A stretch of 64,000 nucleotides of DNA from Methylobacter sp. S3L5C (GTDB taxonomy: Bacteria; Pseudomonadota; Gammaproteobacteria; Methylococcales; Methylomonadaceae). This document shows positions 35,464 through 45,358 of this stretch, piece after piece; position 1 is the stretch's first letter, and every line of letters begins with the position of its first letter. The stretch covers positions 930,001 through 994,000 of the forward strand of contig NZ_CP076024.1 in assembly GCF_022788635.1 (NCBI RefSeq), written 5' to 3'. A model generated the notes under the pieces. It did no database searches. It was not told the DNA's origin and saw only the letters and a program-made list of their open reading frames with translations. The translations under genes and the position numbers were made by a program.

Positions 35464-36231
35464 TTACTTTATTACCTTCGCTATTCGCTCCAGTTGATAA
35501 GTATAGAGCTGAATCAGCCGCTCGTTGCCGTGAGATGGTGCAATATATTGAAAACCAATACGATATTTGGTAGAGCCGTCTTTAACAGGCATTGGCTGGA
35601 TACGTTGTACTTGCAGGGCGAGACTAGCCATCCCTATCTCTGGACAATCCATTTTGCAACCAGTAAATACAGTGCCTATTGATATTGCAAGATCTAATGG
35701 ATCGGCGGCTATCATGCCAACACCACCCACGCTAATATCAACAAGAGGAAGTTCTAATATCTTACTCATCTCCGCATTAGTTTCATCTAATATAGGTATA
35801 TGGCACAGCACAGGTGTTTCAATCGGAGTGTCAATACGATAAAACTCGCGGCGCTGCAAACGGACCATACTTTTAGGTAAATCTATTTTGATTGCGTTAC
35901 TGCCAGCCAGATTGGTCATGGATAATTTTGTACTGACCCATCTGATTTCGATGCCATCTTCTTTGATGAACCTGACATGTTGACTCGCTATTAACCTGTT
36001 GTTAAAAGCTTCGTCGCAGCCAATATCAAGATGCACGGAAAGGTTTTTCTCATCGAGAGAAATGACTGTAGTTGAACAGACATCATTGACGTTATTGGCG
36101 TTGTTGAATGACACATTAAGCATGGTATTGTCATTCAATAACCCGGTCAATATTTGGATGATGGCTTTCACATTGCGAATAACGTACTGCTGTTCATCCG
36201 GAAACTGGGTACCGTCTTCCATCAATTTCAT
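35464..36231 (-). CDS. YcgR-like c-di-GMP-binding protein (PilZ domain)
   Basis: A 255-residue protein with an N-terminal YcgR-type domain (about 1-125) and a C-terminal PilZ domain. The c-di-GMP-binding motif is LQRREFYRIDTPIET (RxxxR pattern) and the second motif is DISVGGVGM (D/NxSxxG). In other bacteria such proteins bind flagellar motor parts or other effectors when c-di-GMP is high. No flagellar gene is nearby here. ATG is preceded by AGAGAAAAT. Confidence 0.88.
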   Translation of the reverse strand: MKLMEDGTQFPDEQQYVIRNVKAIIQILTGLLNDNTMLNVSFNNANNVNDVCSTTVISLDEKNLSVHLDIGCDEAFNNRLIASQHVRFIKEDGIEIRWVSTKLSMTNLAGSNAIKIDLPKSMVRLQRREFYRIDTPIETPVLCHIPILDETNAEMSKILELPLVDISVGGVGMIAADPLDLAISIGTVFTGCKMDCPEIGMASLALQVQRIQPMPVKDGSTKYRIGFQYIAPSHGNERLIQLYTYQLERIAKVIK

Positions 36232-36427
36232 CTTATATTTTCTCTATTACTGTTAACGGCTACAGTATAAAAGGTTTTATTGACTTAGCCAGCATATTAA
36301 ATTGCATCAGTTGTTTATCATCAAAACCGTTCTGATATTCAAGGCATTTGTTTGAATATCAGGCATCTGGTTTGGTCATCTCATCAGTCGTTAACAAGTA
36401 CCATACCTACACTATATTCTTCAACCA

Positions 36428-37240
36428 TCAATCCAATAAAAAATTGACCTGCTGCTGATCATCCAGTCCCGTGTCCGTTGTTTCGTCTTTTAAATTAACA
36501 CCAGAAAACTGACATTTTTCAGACTTATTGATTAAAAACAGCAATTTCTTTAACGCCTGCTCATAACTTAATCCGTTGTTATGAATATTGGAAATACAAT
36601 TGCGGTCGGCATCGGTGCTTATACCCAATTTGGCCTGATAGGTGTAGTAAATACCCATGCTGTCAGACGAGCTTAAACCGGGGCGTTCACCAATCAAGAT
36701 TATGCTCAATCTGGCGGCATAATATTCTGCGATGGCATCGCCGATGGCTACCCGACCGTGTTTAACGAGACACACGGGTGCTAGTCTGTAGGCGTTTGCA
36801 TGCAGTTGTGGTAGCAATAAACTTAAGAAAGGTTCTGCGTGACGGGCTATGGCTTTTGACGATAAGCCGTCGGCAACCACGACAACCGCATCCACATGGC
36901 TTTTTCCGGTATGCAGTAAACAGCCCATCGCCAAGGTATTTAACAAGCGTCCAAGATCAGGGCGTTGAAGGTACATGGACTGGTTTTCTGCCTGAGATTG
37001 CAAGATCTGCGTTTGATAACCCAGCAAGTTTACCTGTTTTTCCAGGCGCGTAAAATCTAATGGAATATGGACGGCATCGCGGGCCAGAGCATGCGCTAAC
37101 TGAAAGTCCAGACAGGCGCGGGTTGGCAGGCTTATACCTGTGCGTCCCAAGGCAATACGCGCGGAAGTAAATTGGCTTAAGTTGTGCCAAGGATCAAGGG
37201 CAATCCCTGTTTCATTATTTTTACTCATCGCCTTACTCAC
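36428..37240 (-). CDS. eutC: Ethanolamine ammonia-lyase small subunit EutC
   Basis: Light chain (270 residues) of the adenosylcobalamin-dependent lyase that converts ethanolamine to acetaldehyde and ammonia. Motifs: FTSARIALGRTGISLPTRACLDFQLAHALARDAVH (split as SARIALGRTG and FQLAHALARDAV), then VVVADGLSSKAIARHA and ILIGERPGLSSSDSMGIY, all classical EutC. It overlaps eutB by four bases. The final 30 residues are variable. No microcompartment shell genes or EutA reactivase are visible. Confidence 0.94.
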   Translation of the reverse strand: MSKAMSKNNETGIALDPWHNLSQFTSARIALGRTGISLPTRACLDFQLAHALARDAVHIPLDFTRLEKQVNLLGYQTQILQSQAENQSMYLQRPDLGRLLNTLAMGCLLHTGKSHVDAVVVVADGLSSKAIARHAEPFLSLLLPQLHANAYRLAPVCLVKHGRVAIGDAIAEYYAARLSIILIGERPGLSSSDSMGIYYTYQAKLGISTDADRNCISNIHNNGLSYEQALKKLLFLINKSEKCQFSGVNLKDETTDTGLDDQQQVNFLLD

Positions 37241-38622
37241 TTAAGTTTTTGCACGGCCGATTTAAATAATGCGGGAACATCCGCATGTTGAAGTAACTGA
37301 TGATCTGCATTGAAAATTTGATGTTGTTGTAACCATTGCTCAAACTCGGGCGCAGGTCTAAGTCCCAACACTTGGCGCACATACAGTGCATCATGAAATG
37401 AAGTCGATTGATAATTAAGCATAATGTCATCAGCCCCCGGAATACCCATAATAAAAGTACCACCGGCTGCGGCAAAAGCAGTCAGTAACATGTCCATATC
37501 ATCCTGATCGGCTTCGGCATGGTTTGTATAGCAGACATCACAGCCCATCGGCAGACCCATTAATTTGCCACAGAAATGATCTTCCAGACCGGCGCGGATA
37601 ATCTGCTTGCCGTTGTAAAGATATTCCGGTCCGATAAAACCGACCACAGTATTAACCAATAGTGGTTTAAATTTGCGAGCGATGGCATAAGCCCTGACTT
37701 CACAGGTTTGTTGATCCAGTCCTTCATGAGCATTGGCAGACAGCGCACTGCCCTGTCCGGTTTCAAAATACATGCAATTATCGCCCAACGTTCCTCGTGC
37801 CAGTTCCAGTGCAGCACTATGGGCTTCTTGTAATAACGTCAAATTAATGCCAAAGCTGTCATTGGCTTTTTGCGTTCCGGCTATGGATTGAAAAACCAAA
37901 TCAACCGGCGCACCGTGTTCGATGGCTTTTAAGGTGGTGGTCACATGGGCCAGCACACAGGATTGCGTCGGAATTTGATAACGATCAATCACGTCACTCA
38001 GCATGTGCAGCAAACGTAAGGTTGCTTCAAGATTATCAGAAGCAGGATTAATGCCAATGACTGCATCGCCGCAACCATACAACAAACCATCCAGAAGACT
38101 GGCAGCAACACCGGCGGGATTATCGGCAGGATGATTGGGTTGCAAACGCGTAGACAAACGGTTTTCAAGGCCGATAGTGCCTCGGAAGCGGGTAATCACT
38201 CGACATTTTTTGGCAACCAGAATCAAATCCTGGATTCGCATAAGCTTGGATACAGCGGCCACCATTTCCGGTGTCAAGCCTGGGGCGATGGCAGATAAAA
38301 TATGTGTGGTCGCGTGCTCAGATAATAGCCAGTTACGAAAATCGCCGACTGTCAGATGACTGACAAGGGCAAATGCAACACTGTCATGCTCGTCAATGAT
38401 CAGGCGAGTCACTTCATCTTGTTCATAAGGCACCAGCGCCTCATTAAGAAACTGTTTTAACGGGACATCAGCAAGTACCCATTGCGCAGCGACCCGCTCA
38501 AGATTATTGTCAGCCGCTACCCCAGCTAAATAATCGCCCGAACGAGACGGTGATGCCTTTGCCATTAAATTGCGCAACGTTTTAAAATCGTAGGTCAGAT
38601 TTGCTATATGCACTTTATACAT
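37237..38622 (-). CDS. eutB: Ethanolamine ammonia-lyase large subunit EutB
   Basis: Catalytic subunit, 461 residues, carrying the TIM barrel that binds substrate and the cobalamin radical. Stretches typical of EutB are KASPSRSGDYLAGVAA at the N-terminus, GNRLSTRLQPNHP-like (ENRLSTRLQPNHPADN), GDAVIGINPASDN, YFETGQGSALSANAH and LPMGCDVCYTNHAEADQDD. It is translationally coupled to eutC (ATGA overlap). The enzyme needs B12, so the cell must import or make it. Function here is likely nitrogen or carbon supply from ethanolamine. Confidence 0.95.
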   Translation of the reverse strand: MYKVHIANLTYDFKTLRNLMAKASPSRSGDYLAGVAADNNLERVAAQWVLADVPLKQFLNEALVPYEQDEVTRLIIDEHDSVAFALVSHLTVGDFRNWLLSEHATTHILSAIAPGLTPEMVAAVSKLMRIQDLILVAKKCRVITRFRGTIGLENRLSTRLQPNHPADNPAGVAASLLDGLLYGCGDAVIGINPASDNLEATLRLLHMLSDVIDRYQIPTQSCVLAHVTTTLKAIEHGAPVDLVFQSIAGTQKANDSFGINLTLLQEAHSAALELARGTLGDNCMYFETGQGSALSANAHEGLDQQTCEVRAYAIARKFKPLLVNTVVGFIGPEYLYNGKQIIRAGLEDHFCGKLMGLPMGCDVCYTNHAEADQDDMDMLLTAFAAAGGTFIMGIPGADDIMLNYQSTSFHDALYVRQVLGLRPAPEFEQWLQQHQIFNADHQLLQHADVPALFKSAVQKLK

Positions 38623-38887
38623 GATTGACTTATCCTGAGCTATTCGGGATATTCAAGATAGCATGATATTGTAAAAATGTTATTACATAGGGCTATAGGC
38701 GTTAAACTTGTAGCAGAAAAATACACGGCCAGCCAAATCAATCAGATTATTTTTGCTGGCGTTATGTTAATCAAGCAAAACTGGCCACGATAATTGTGTA
38801 TAACGTTGATAGAATGGCTAATGGCCGGCACATAACCACCCAGGCATTCGGGTTGCGCTGGATAGCGGTTGAATTGACAAAAATAAG

Positions 38888-39064
38888 TTAAGCGAAGTAA
38901 TCAGTAGCGCCAAACCAATCTACCGTATTTTGATGAGTAGTCGCCGGATTTTCACTAACTAACTCATCAAGGACATATTCCAGCCCATAAAAATTACCAT
39001 TATCAAAAGCCTGATTTATAAATGCGACAAAATTACTTGGCGCTTCTACGTTTTGATTAATCAT
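38888..39064 (-). CDS. Small acidic protein, 58 residues
   Basis: A short frame with a strong ribosome binding site (AGGAAGG six bases before the ATG at 39064). It is acidic and rich in Asn and Phe, with NQAFDNGNFYGLEYVLDEL in the middle and ending WFGATDYFA. No family is recognised. It lies on the eut strand, 265 bases upstream of eutB and downstream of the MFS gene. The good binding site and clean frame argue that it is real. Confidence 0.55.
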   Translation of the reverse strand: MINQNVEAPSNFVAFINQAFDNGNFYGLEYVLDELVSENPATTHQNTVDWFGATDYFA

Positions 39065-39277
39065 CTTGTACCTTCCTGTTTTACTAACTAATGAGCAGAT
39101 TTAAACGATATACAGATAAATTATCCAGCCATGATCAGCGATAATTTCTGTAATTACGGTCTACAATATGCTTTGTTAACTGAACAGAAACTGAAGGTAG
39201 TTTTATAGAGCGAAACTTAAAATGCTCTATCTTTATCTTAAATAACGGAGATATCGGTGCAATACTGCCAATACCTG

Positions 39278-40549
39278 TTACACCCAATGATTATCACGGG
39301 TTTCACGCATCAGATATACGGCAAAAAGACTGATAATAGCCGCCAGCGAAACATAGCCACCAACCCAGGCTAAACCGCCTACGGTAACCAGGCGTTGCGC
39401 AATATAAGGCGCAAACGAAGCACCCAGTATGCCACCCAGATTATAGGCAGTTCCGGCACCGGTATAGCGTAAAGCAGGCGGGAATAGTTCCGGCAATAAA
39501 GCTCCCATGGGCGCGAAGGTGGCTCCCATTAAAAACAACTCCAATGACAAAAAAGCGGTAATTATCAATGGAGAGCCGCTTTCCAACATGGGTTGTAAAG
39601 CAAAACCGGACAGAAATGCAGCGCTACCGGCGACCAGCAAAACAGGACGGCGTCCGAAACGATCACCAGCCCATGCCGATAAGGGCGTGGCGGCTGCCAT
39701 AAACAATACCGCCACACTTAACATACCCAGAAATTGCTGACGTGGGATATGTAAGGTAGTGGTGCCATAACTTAAAGAAAACACCGTTGAAATATAAAAC
39801 AAGGCATAGCAAACTACCATCGCCAATGCTCCCAACGCCAAGGGGATAAGATGATGCTTGACTATTTCTTTAACCGGTAAAGCTACCCGTTGGTGCTGCT
39901 GCAGTACGTTGGTAAATACCGGCGTTTCCGCCAAAGCCAGCCGGACATAAAAACCGATCATTACCAAAACCGAACTGGCAATAAACGGTAATCGCCAGCC
40001 CCAGTCTTTAAACTCTTGTTCACTCAAGAAATTAGCAAGCAACAAAAAACTGCCGGTTGCGAAAAGAAATCCAACTGGCGGCCCTAATTGGGGAAACATG
40101 CCGTACCAACCACGCTTGCCAGCGGGTGCGTTCTCGGTAGCCAATAGCGCCGCACCACCCCATTCTCCGCCCAAACCAATACCCTGACCAAAACGTAATA
40201 AACACAACAAGACGGGAGCCCATGCGCCAATCACATCATAGCCAGGTAAAAAGCCTATTAATGTTGTAGAGATACCCATTACCAGCAATGATGCGACTAG
40301 CGTTGTTTTGCGGCCGATACGGTCGCCAAAATGCCCGAACAACATCGCACCCAAAGGCCGGGTAAGAAAAGCGATCGCAAAGGTAAGAAAGGCACTTAAT
40401 GCTTGAGTAGTTGGATTACCGCCGGGGAAAAATACCGGCCCAATAACCAATGCCGCTGCCATGCCATAGATATAAAAATCATAGAATTCAATGGCAGTAC
40501 CAATAAAACTGGCAAAAGCAATACGTGTAACGGAGGTGGTTTTGGACAA
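39278..40549 (-). CDS. MFS transporter, metabolite:H+ symporter (MHS) type
   Basis: A 423-residue inner-membrane carrier with 12 hydrophobic segments. The MHS features are visible: IGTAIEFYDFYIYGMAAAL in TM1, FGHFGDRIGRKTTL in loop 2-3, GQGIGLGGEWGGAALLATE in TM4 and AGDRFGRRPVLL in loop 8-9. Relatives transport organic acids, betaines or shikimate. Its position upstream of eutBC suggests an ethanolamine or related-solute role, but this is inference. A group II intron ends about 220 bases upstream of the start. Confidence 0.88.
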   Translation of the reverse strand: MSKTTSVTRIAFASFIGTAIEFYDFYIYGMAAALVIGPVFFPGGNPTTQALSAFLTFAIAFLTRPLGAMLFGHFGDRIGRKTTLVASLLVMGISTTLIGFLPGYDVIGAWAPVLLCLLRFGQGIGLGGEWGGAALLATENAPAGKRGWYGMFPQLGPPVGFLFATGSFLLLANFLSEQEFKDWGWRLPFIASSVLVMIGFYVRLALAETPVFTNVLQQHQRVALPVKEIVKHHLIPLALGALAMVVCYALFYISTVFSLSYGTTTLHIPRQQFLGMLSVAVLFMAAATPLSAWAGDRFGRRPVLLVAGSAAFLSGFALQPMLESGSPLIITAFLSLELFLMGATFAPMGALLPELFPPALRYTGAGTAYNLGGILGASFAPYIAQRLVTVGGLAWVGGYVSLAAIISLFAVYLMRETRDNHWV

Positions 40550-40805
40550 TTGATCGCCTACTGTTTGATATTATGAAGTAAATGAAGGGAGTCGCTATTT
40601 TTGCGAAAGATTTTTCCGGGCTTCCTGCTCGAAAAATCAGCAAAAAATTACGCGACCGCCAATGCCTTCGGCTGCCCCGATTCGTCCTCGTCACCTCGTT
40701 TCTACCCAACAAGGGGGCGAAACATAGGTTCCAAAGACTTGACGCTGTTTCGTAAAGCCTGCATTTTATCGGGTCAGAGGAGGCCGCAGCCTCCGACTGC
40801 CCACA

Positions 40806-40835
40806 GAACCGTGCGTACGGATCCGTACACGGTTC
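40806..40835 (-). ncRNA. Group II intron domain V
   Basis: The minus strand reads GAACCGTG...CACGGTTC, a stem with an inner GTACGGATCCGTAC hairpin. This matches the small catalytic domain V, and it directly follows the stop codon of the reverse-transcriptase frame. Confidence 0.7.
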
Positions 40836-40836
40836 G

Positions 40837-42105
40837 TCACGTAAGGCGTATCCATTGTGAAACTTCAAACCAATGTGCCATTTTCTGGTCGGATCGTACT
40901 TTCTGTCCTTTCAGGTTAATAAACCAACTGTTGGGATAAGCCCGCGTTACCGCTCGCTCGGCTGAGAGCACCCAACGGCTGTTATTTGAAAAGACGGCAT
41001 TAGCTGCCTGTTTTAGTGGTACAGCCTGCTTGACCAGCGAGTGATAAAGAGGCTTTTTACGCTTTTGCTGATAAACCAACCGTTACCTTAATCGTCGCCG
41101 AATGTGGGCTTCAATTTTCATCAATTGGGATGGGTAATTGGTCAATCAGTAATAATTTGACCAACCCACGTACCATTAATTGATTTCTTTCAAAGTGGTA
41201 TCTAGCGTTTTATAGGTGCCTCGCGGCGTTAGCACCTTGACTTTAGCCATGGCAGTTTGCTGGGCTTTATGCTCAATGGCAATCGTCCCATTAACCACGG
41301 TAAAACCCAATAACTTTACCTTATCAGATAAAGCGACTCTGCTTTTATCCTGATTCACCTGAAGTTTAAGCGTCTTTTCAATGAACCGGCTGATCGTTTC
41401 CATCACTCGCTCCGCCGCCTTTTTCGACTTGACCAAGAGGTTACAGTCATCGGCTAACCGACAAAATTCCAGTCCGTGTTTTTCCAGTTCCTGATCAAGT
41501 TCATCCAGAACGATGTTGCTCAGCAAAGGGCTTAAGGGGCTGCCTTGCATCGCTCCTTCCTTGCTGGGATTGACGACACCATTGATCATAACACCACTAC
41601 GCAACAATAGGCCAATTAAGCGTAGTACGCGTTTATCGGCTATCTTCTGCCCCATACGGGCTATAAGCCGATCATGGTGAATACGATCAAAGAATTTCGA
41701 TAGATCAATATCCACCACAAAAGGCTTACCACTGTTGATAATCTGTTGCGCTGCCTGCACCGCTTGATGCGGACTCCGCCCAGGGCGGAAGCCAGAGCTG
41801 TTCGGTGAAAAATTCGGCTAAAAAATCGGTTCCAGCAGCAGTTTTAAAGTTGTCTGTACCACACGATCCCACACCGTCGGAATACCAAGCAAACGTATCC
41901 CTTTGCCATCCGGCTTCGGGATTTCTACTCGGCGTACTGACGAGGGTTGATAAGTCCACGTTGTCAATTCCTGTTGCAACTGGCTTAGCTCTTCGTCCAA
42001 AGTGGCTTCAATGTCCGTTATACCCACGCCATCAATGCTGGGTGCGCCTCGGTTTCTTCTGACCAATTCTCGGCAATTGCTCCTGCATTGCTCTACCTCC
42101 TGCAT
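40837..42105 (-). pseudogene. ltrA: Group II intron reverse transcriptase/maturase, four in-frame stops
   Basis: One reading frame can be followed from 42105 to 40837. N-terminal RT0-RT2 reads LVRRNRGAPSIDGVG and RRVEIPKPDGKGIRLLGIPT; then the RT palm (FVVDIDLSKFFDRIHHDRL, EGAMQGSPLSPLLSNIVLDE), the active-site box CRLADDCNLL, in which the usual Tyr of YADD is Leu, and a maturase domain (SQLMKIEAHIRRRLR, SRWVLSAERAVTRAYPNSWF). It is interrupted by TAG at 41818-41820, TAA at 41176-41178, TGA near 41147 and TAA near 41080 without any frameshift. It cannot yield full protein unless another copy supplies it in trans. Confidence 0.8.
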
Positions 42106-42847
42106 CCATGCAGTCGAAAGCCTACGCCCAAATATAAAGTTGAGCAGAGGGTTTCAAAGAGTCTGGGTTCTTCAATTAATTGGCTCATGGTCGCTTACTT
42201 CACGCTTGTTTACAGAGGGCTTTCATCAATCTCGCACGGCTAATTCGTTCACTGTTTACAACGCGAATAGTTAACCGCTCCTATCAGGCTAATCTCAGTC
42301 CTCCAGTCTCTAATCAACGGCCATAGCCGCTTACGTGTTTCGCCCTTCACCTCCAACATCCTGTCGCTGATTCGATGCTTTACCCTCGTCCATGTCACCA
42401 TAAATTCATCGGCACCGAACTTTACGATTACTACGGCTTCATCTGTAGATCCCCGATTCATAACGTCAACATCACTGCTGCGCTTAGGGCTTAAGGTGTC
42501 GCAGTTACACCGACCCAAACCGACGGCCCTTCACTGGGTAAGATAGTCACCTTTGTTTCGATCCACCTACCTTCAATACGACAACTCGTTACGGTGAGAA
42601 TATCGGGCTTCGGTGGTTGCGGGCACCTTACCCCCTTGTTGCCGCCTTACGAAGATTCACTTTCGTTTAGGTGAACGATTTGGTTTCAGCTTCCTTCAGA
42701 TTCCTCATTGGCTCTCAATAACCGTGCTTCCCTATTGGGTAGCTACGCAGAGTTTCTTTGGACACCCTTGCCTTCGCCTACATTTTCCCTTCTCACAGGG
42801 CAATGGCTGGACTTCCACCAGCTAGCTGACTAACATGCCAGTCGCAC
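42106..42847 (-). ncRNA. Group II intron RNA domains I-III
   Basis: The 740-base part between the intron start and the protein frame has no coding capacity of its own, but many short complementary segments, as expected for the ribozyme scaffold. Apparent frames here are spurious. Confidence 0.6.
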
Positions 42848-42868
42848 CACTGTCGCTCCGTTTCCCAG

Positions 42869-42924
42869 ATTTTCAGATTTTCAGATTTTCAGATTTTCAG
42901 ATTTTCAGATTTTCAGATTTTCAG
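42869..42924. repeat. Seven tandem copies of ATTTTCAG
   Basis: An uninterrupted array of seven identical 8-base units (56 bases), preceded by CCCAG, only 21 bases from the 5' end of the group II intron. A microsatellite of this type may vary in copy number by slippage. Confidence 0.9.
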
Positions 42925-43041
42925 CGAAGGAGTTTAAACGGTACTATTACCGTCAGCATTCCTTAATTATAGCAATGACTGACGGCACAAAGAATATCTT
43001 AGGAACAGCCCCTTTTTTCTAGGTTCTGTTGACGTTTCACC

Positions 43042-43833
43042 TTAGCTATAAAAGCACCGAGGAAAATGACAACATCCCCATGTAGTTAATAGCTTTTTTA
43101 TCATATCGTGTAACAATTCTGCGATAGTGTTTAAATTTACCAAATATACATCAATGGCATGCCGCTCCTTATAATGCCAATAATCGCACTCAATATCTTC
43201 TTTTCGGTTCGATTTAGGTGGGATAACCGCTTTTATTTCACGACTGGCTAACCACTCCCGCAACTCGTTCGTGTCGTAGGCTTTGCCTGCTAAAACAGCT
43301 GAAGCATTAACATTTTCCAATAAAGATATGGCTTGCTTGCATTCAGTCTCCTGCCCACCCGTCAGGAAGAATTTGATGGGCATGCCCAAGGCATCACAAA
43401 GTGCGTGAATCTTACAACCAAACCCACCTTTGGAACGCCCAAGCGCTTCATTCTCAGCAGAACTATATGCCGCTCCAGTTGCGCAGGCATGTGCTCTAAT
43501 AACTGAACCATCCATGGAAACATCCTGTAAATCAGCGTCTTCAGCAAGATGGCAGAGAATTTTACCCCATATACCATTGATGCACCAACGTGAAAAACGC
43601 TTGAAAATGCTATTCCATTTACCATACGTTGACGATAATACACGCCACTGTGATCCCGTACGTAATATCCACAAAATGGCATTAACAAAATGTCTTCAAA
43701 TATCGGGTAATCCGATATGAACTCCAGGCAATTTTTTTAAGCTTGCCAAAATACAAGCCCACTCTTCATGGCTTAATTTTATCCGCTTCATTTCATTCGA
43801 TACTTCGGATAGTTTACGCGGCGATAGCCCCAT
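43042..43833 (-). pseudogene. IS5-family transposase, inactivated
   Basis: From ATG 43833 the frame reads MGLSPRKLSEVSNE, LSHEEWACILASLKKLPG, then TGA in place of an expected Arg codon before RHFVNAILWILRTGSQWRV. The DDE core follows (LQDVSMDGSVIRAHACATGA; FGCKIHALCDALGMPIKF; AVLAGKAYDTNELREWL), with IPPKSNRKE and KERHAID. After that a one-base deletion shifts the frame (the correct continuation is FGKFKHYRRIVTRYDKKAIN). One nonsense mutation and one frameshift therefore kill it. Terminal repeats could not be fixed. Confidence 0.8.
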
Positions 43834-44414
43834 AGTTACAGAGGGCTGCAAAGCCCGGGCTGGATTTTATGACAGTAAAGTCGCCCCCTAAGTGGCAAGA
43901 AAATCTTTCCAATAAATGGGCATTGAATTTACGGGTATTTCAAATGGCGATGGAAATGACGTTACGGCCCACACCTTCCAAAGCTTGCTGCCGGTCTTCC
44001 AGACGCAGCAAATTCAGTGCGGTCAGTGAAGCATTGAATCGGAAGTCGCTTGGCAATAGCATAGTCCAGTGTACTGCTTGGCATCGCGAAACACGAACTC
44101 AATCTGAAATCTTGCTTTGTAATAGCGCAGGATGTCCAGCGCCGCACAGCCAGTGTCAGTGCAGAATAATAATGCCGTGTAGGTTTTGCCTTTTTCTTGT
44201 CGCACGATATAGACAATCCGCAGATTACGTTTGAACGTCGGCGAATTGACGGCAGCGGTATAGACGCGCTGGCCATCGATTTCTCCTGCCAGTTCAAAGC
44301 GTGACAAATCATCAAAACACACTTTGCCTGCAAACTTGCGAGGTCGACCTTTGGCTTTTTGTTCACCGGTATATAACCAGCGCAGATCGGCATCATGCCG
44401 TAACTTACTGGCCA
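43800..44414. repeat. Duplicated IS segment, copy 1 (with 47834-48467)
   Basis: This 0.6-kb piece contains the IS5 left end plus the 3' part of the IS4-type transposase. It is repeated in the same orientation at 47834-48467 with scattered differences and an 18-base insertion in the second copy. The two copies flank purC and the HAD-UbiA gene. Confidence 0.85.
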
Positions 44415-45011
44415 CGTACAGGCCATGTTCCACCACGCTATTAATAAACTTGGTCTTGGCGCAAAAACTGTCAGCAACCAGATAACGGATTTTCCCCAAC
44501 AGTTGCTTGGTATCACGTTTGAGGTGATCAAGGTTAATTTCTATCCGGGTGATCCGACGTTCTTTAGGTGTTTTCATTGGCTTTGGTCTTGGATTTCTTA
44601 TCGGCGTCTTGAGCCACCTTGTCTTCAGTATTGACGGCCGATTCTTTGACTACTTTAGGTACTTTGGGCAAAGCGGGAGCTTGGTAAGCAGATAAGGTAT
44701 AGGCCATTTTGTGTGTTACATCCACCAAGGCCAGCAGTGAAATTTCCAGTCCACGTTCCGCTTGTCCCTGTGAACCGTTGCAAAACCAGTCCAGTCCGTA
44801 ACTGCTGCGACCGCTTTTGGGTAAAAATGGCATCAATTGCTGATATCCATTCATCCTTATCCGTTAAATCTTTCAAGCTCAGCAAACTGAAGGTAACAAA
44901 ATCGAACGAGCGATGAAACCATCTTGAAAAGGTTTTTTCATTCAGAGAACTATAACGGCCAAGGTTTCGGAAATTCATCCGTCCCGGCAGATATGTCAGG
45001 GCTGTTAGCAA
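43940..45011 (-). pseudogene. IS4-type transposase, frameshifted copy
   Basis: Collinear pieces in three frames together form one DDE transposase: MLTALTYLPGRMNFRNLGRY and KDEWISAIDA (44655-45011), then KSGRSSYGLDWFCNGSQGQ and ISLLALVDVTHKMAYTLSAY (44564-44854), then IRYLVADSFCAKTKFINSV, DLRWLYTGEQKAKGRPRKFA, RFQIEFVFRDAKQYTGLC (44023-44577), ending NVISIAI before TGA at 43940. At least two frameshifts are needed, so it is inactive. The Asp of VADS and the Glu of IEFVFRDAK are likely catalytic residues. Confidence 0.8.
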
Positions 45012-45358
45012 GATGAATATAAACTTACGCTGCGGTTTTTTGCTACACTAGACATTTAGTGCAGAATGGGTTCTATTAAGTTCATGGAGGCCTTTAGCGT
45101 GTTGGGCTGTTATCGTCTTTGACTACATCTTCCCACGCTGGAGGCTTCCAGACTATTTTTAATCAAATCAAAACTGTCCGAAGTATTGATACCCAAATGG
45201 CGCAGTATATTTGTTGATTACCAGACGTAAAGTAAGTCTATATTGTGATTTGGGTAATTGTTTTTACCACGTAGGGAATAGATAAAATGACCACCAAGTA
45301 AGGTATATTCTTTGTAGAAAATTACCTTAACCCTTCTTTTAAATTTTAGCGAGGATTT
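45012..45358. other. Gap between IS relic and purC (347 bases)
   Basis: No gene. Probably holds the outer end of the IS4-type relic and the purC promoter. GAGG lies before the purC ATG. Nothing else could be named. Confidence 0.5.

Larger units (their letters stand above)
40768..42847 (-). mobile_element. Group II intron (degenerate, about 2.1 kb)
   Basis: The minus-strand 5' end is GTGCGACTGGCATGTTAGTC (position 42847 downwards), typical of the GUGYG intron start. Domains I-III lie in 42106-42847, the reverse-transcriptase frame in domain IV, domain V at 40806-40835 and a domain VI stem just beyond, ending about 40768. The RNA parts look well preserved whereas the protein is broken. The exact ends are inferred from the consensus boundaries. 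Confidence 0.75.

Noticed and set aside
40550-40939. Frames of about 110-126 residues upstream of the MFS gene
   Set aside because: They span the intron 3' end and flanking DNA, with no family resemblance and no plausible start.
42106-42847. Several 70-90 residue frames on both strands
   Set aside because: They overlap structured group II intron RNA, have no ribosome binding sites and resemble no protein.
42869-42924. Regular repeats suggesting a CRISPR array
   Set aside because: The units are 8 bases with no spacers and no cas genes are near; it is a simple tandem repeat.
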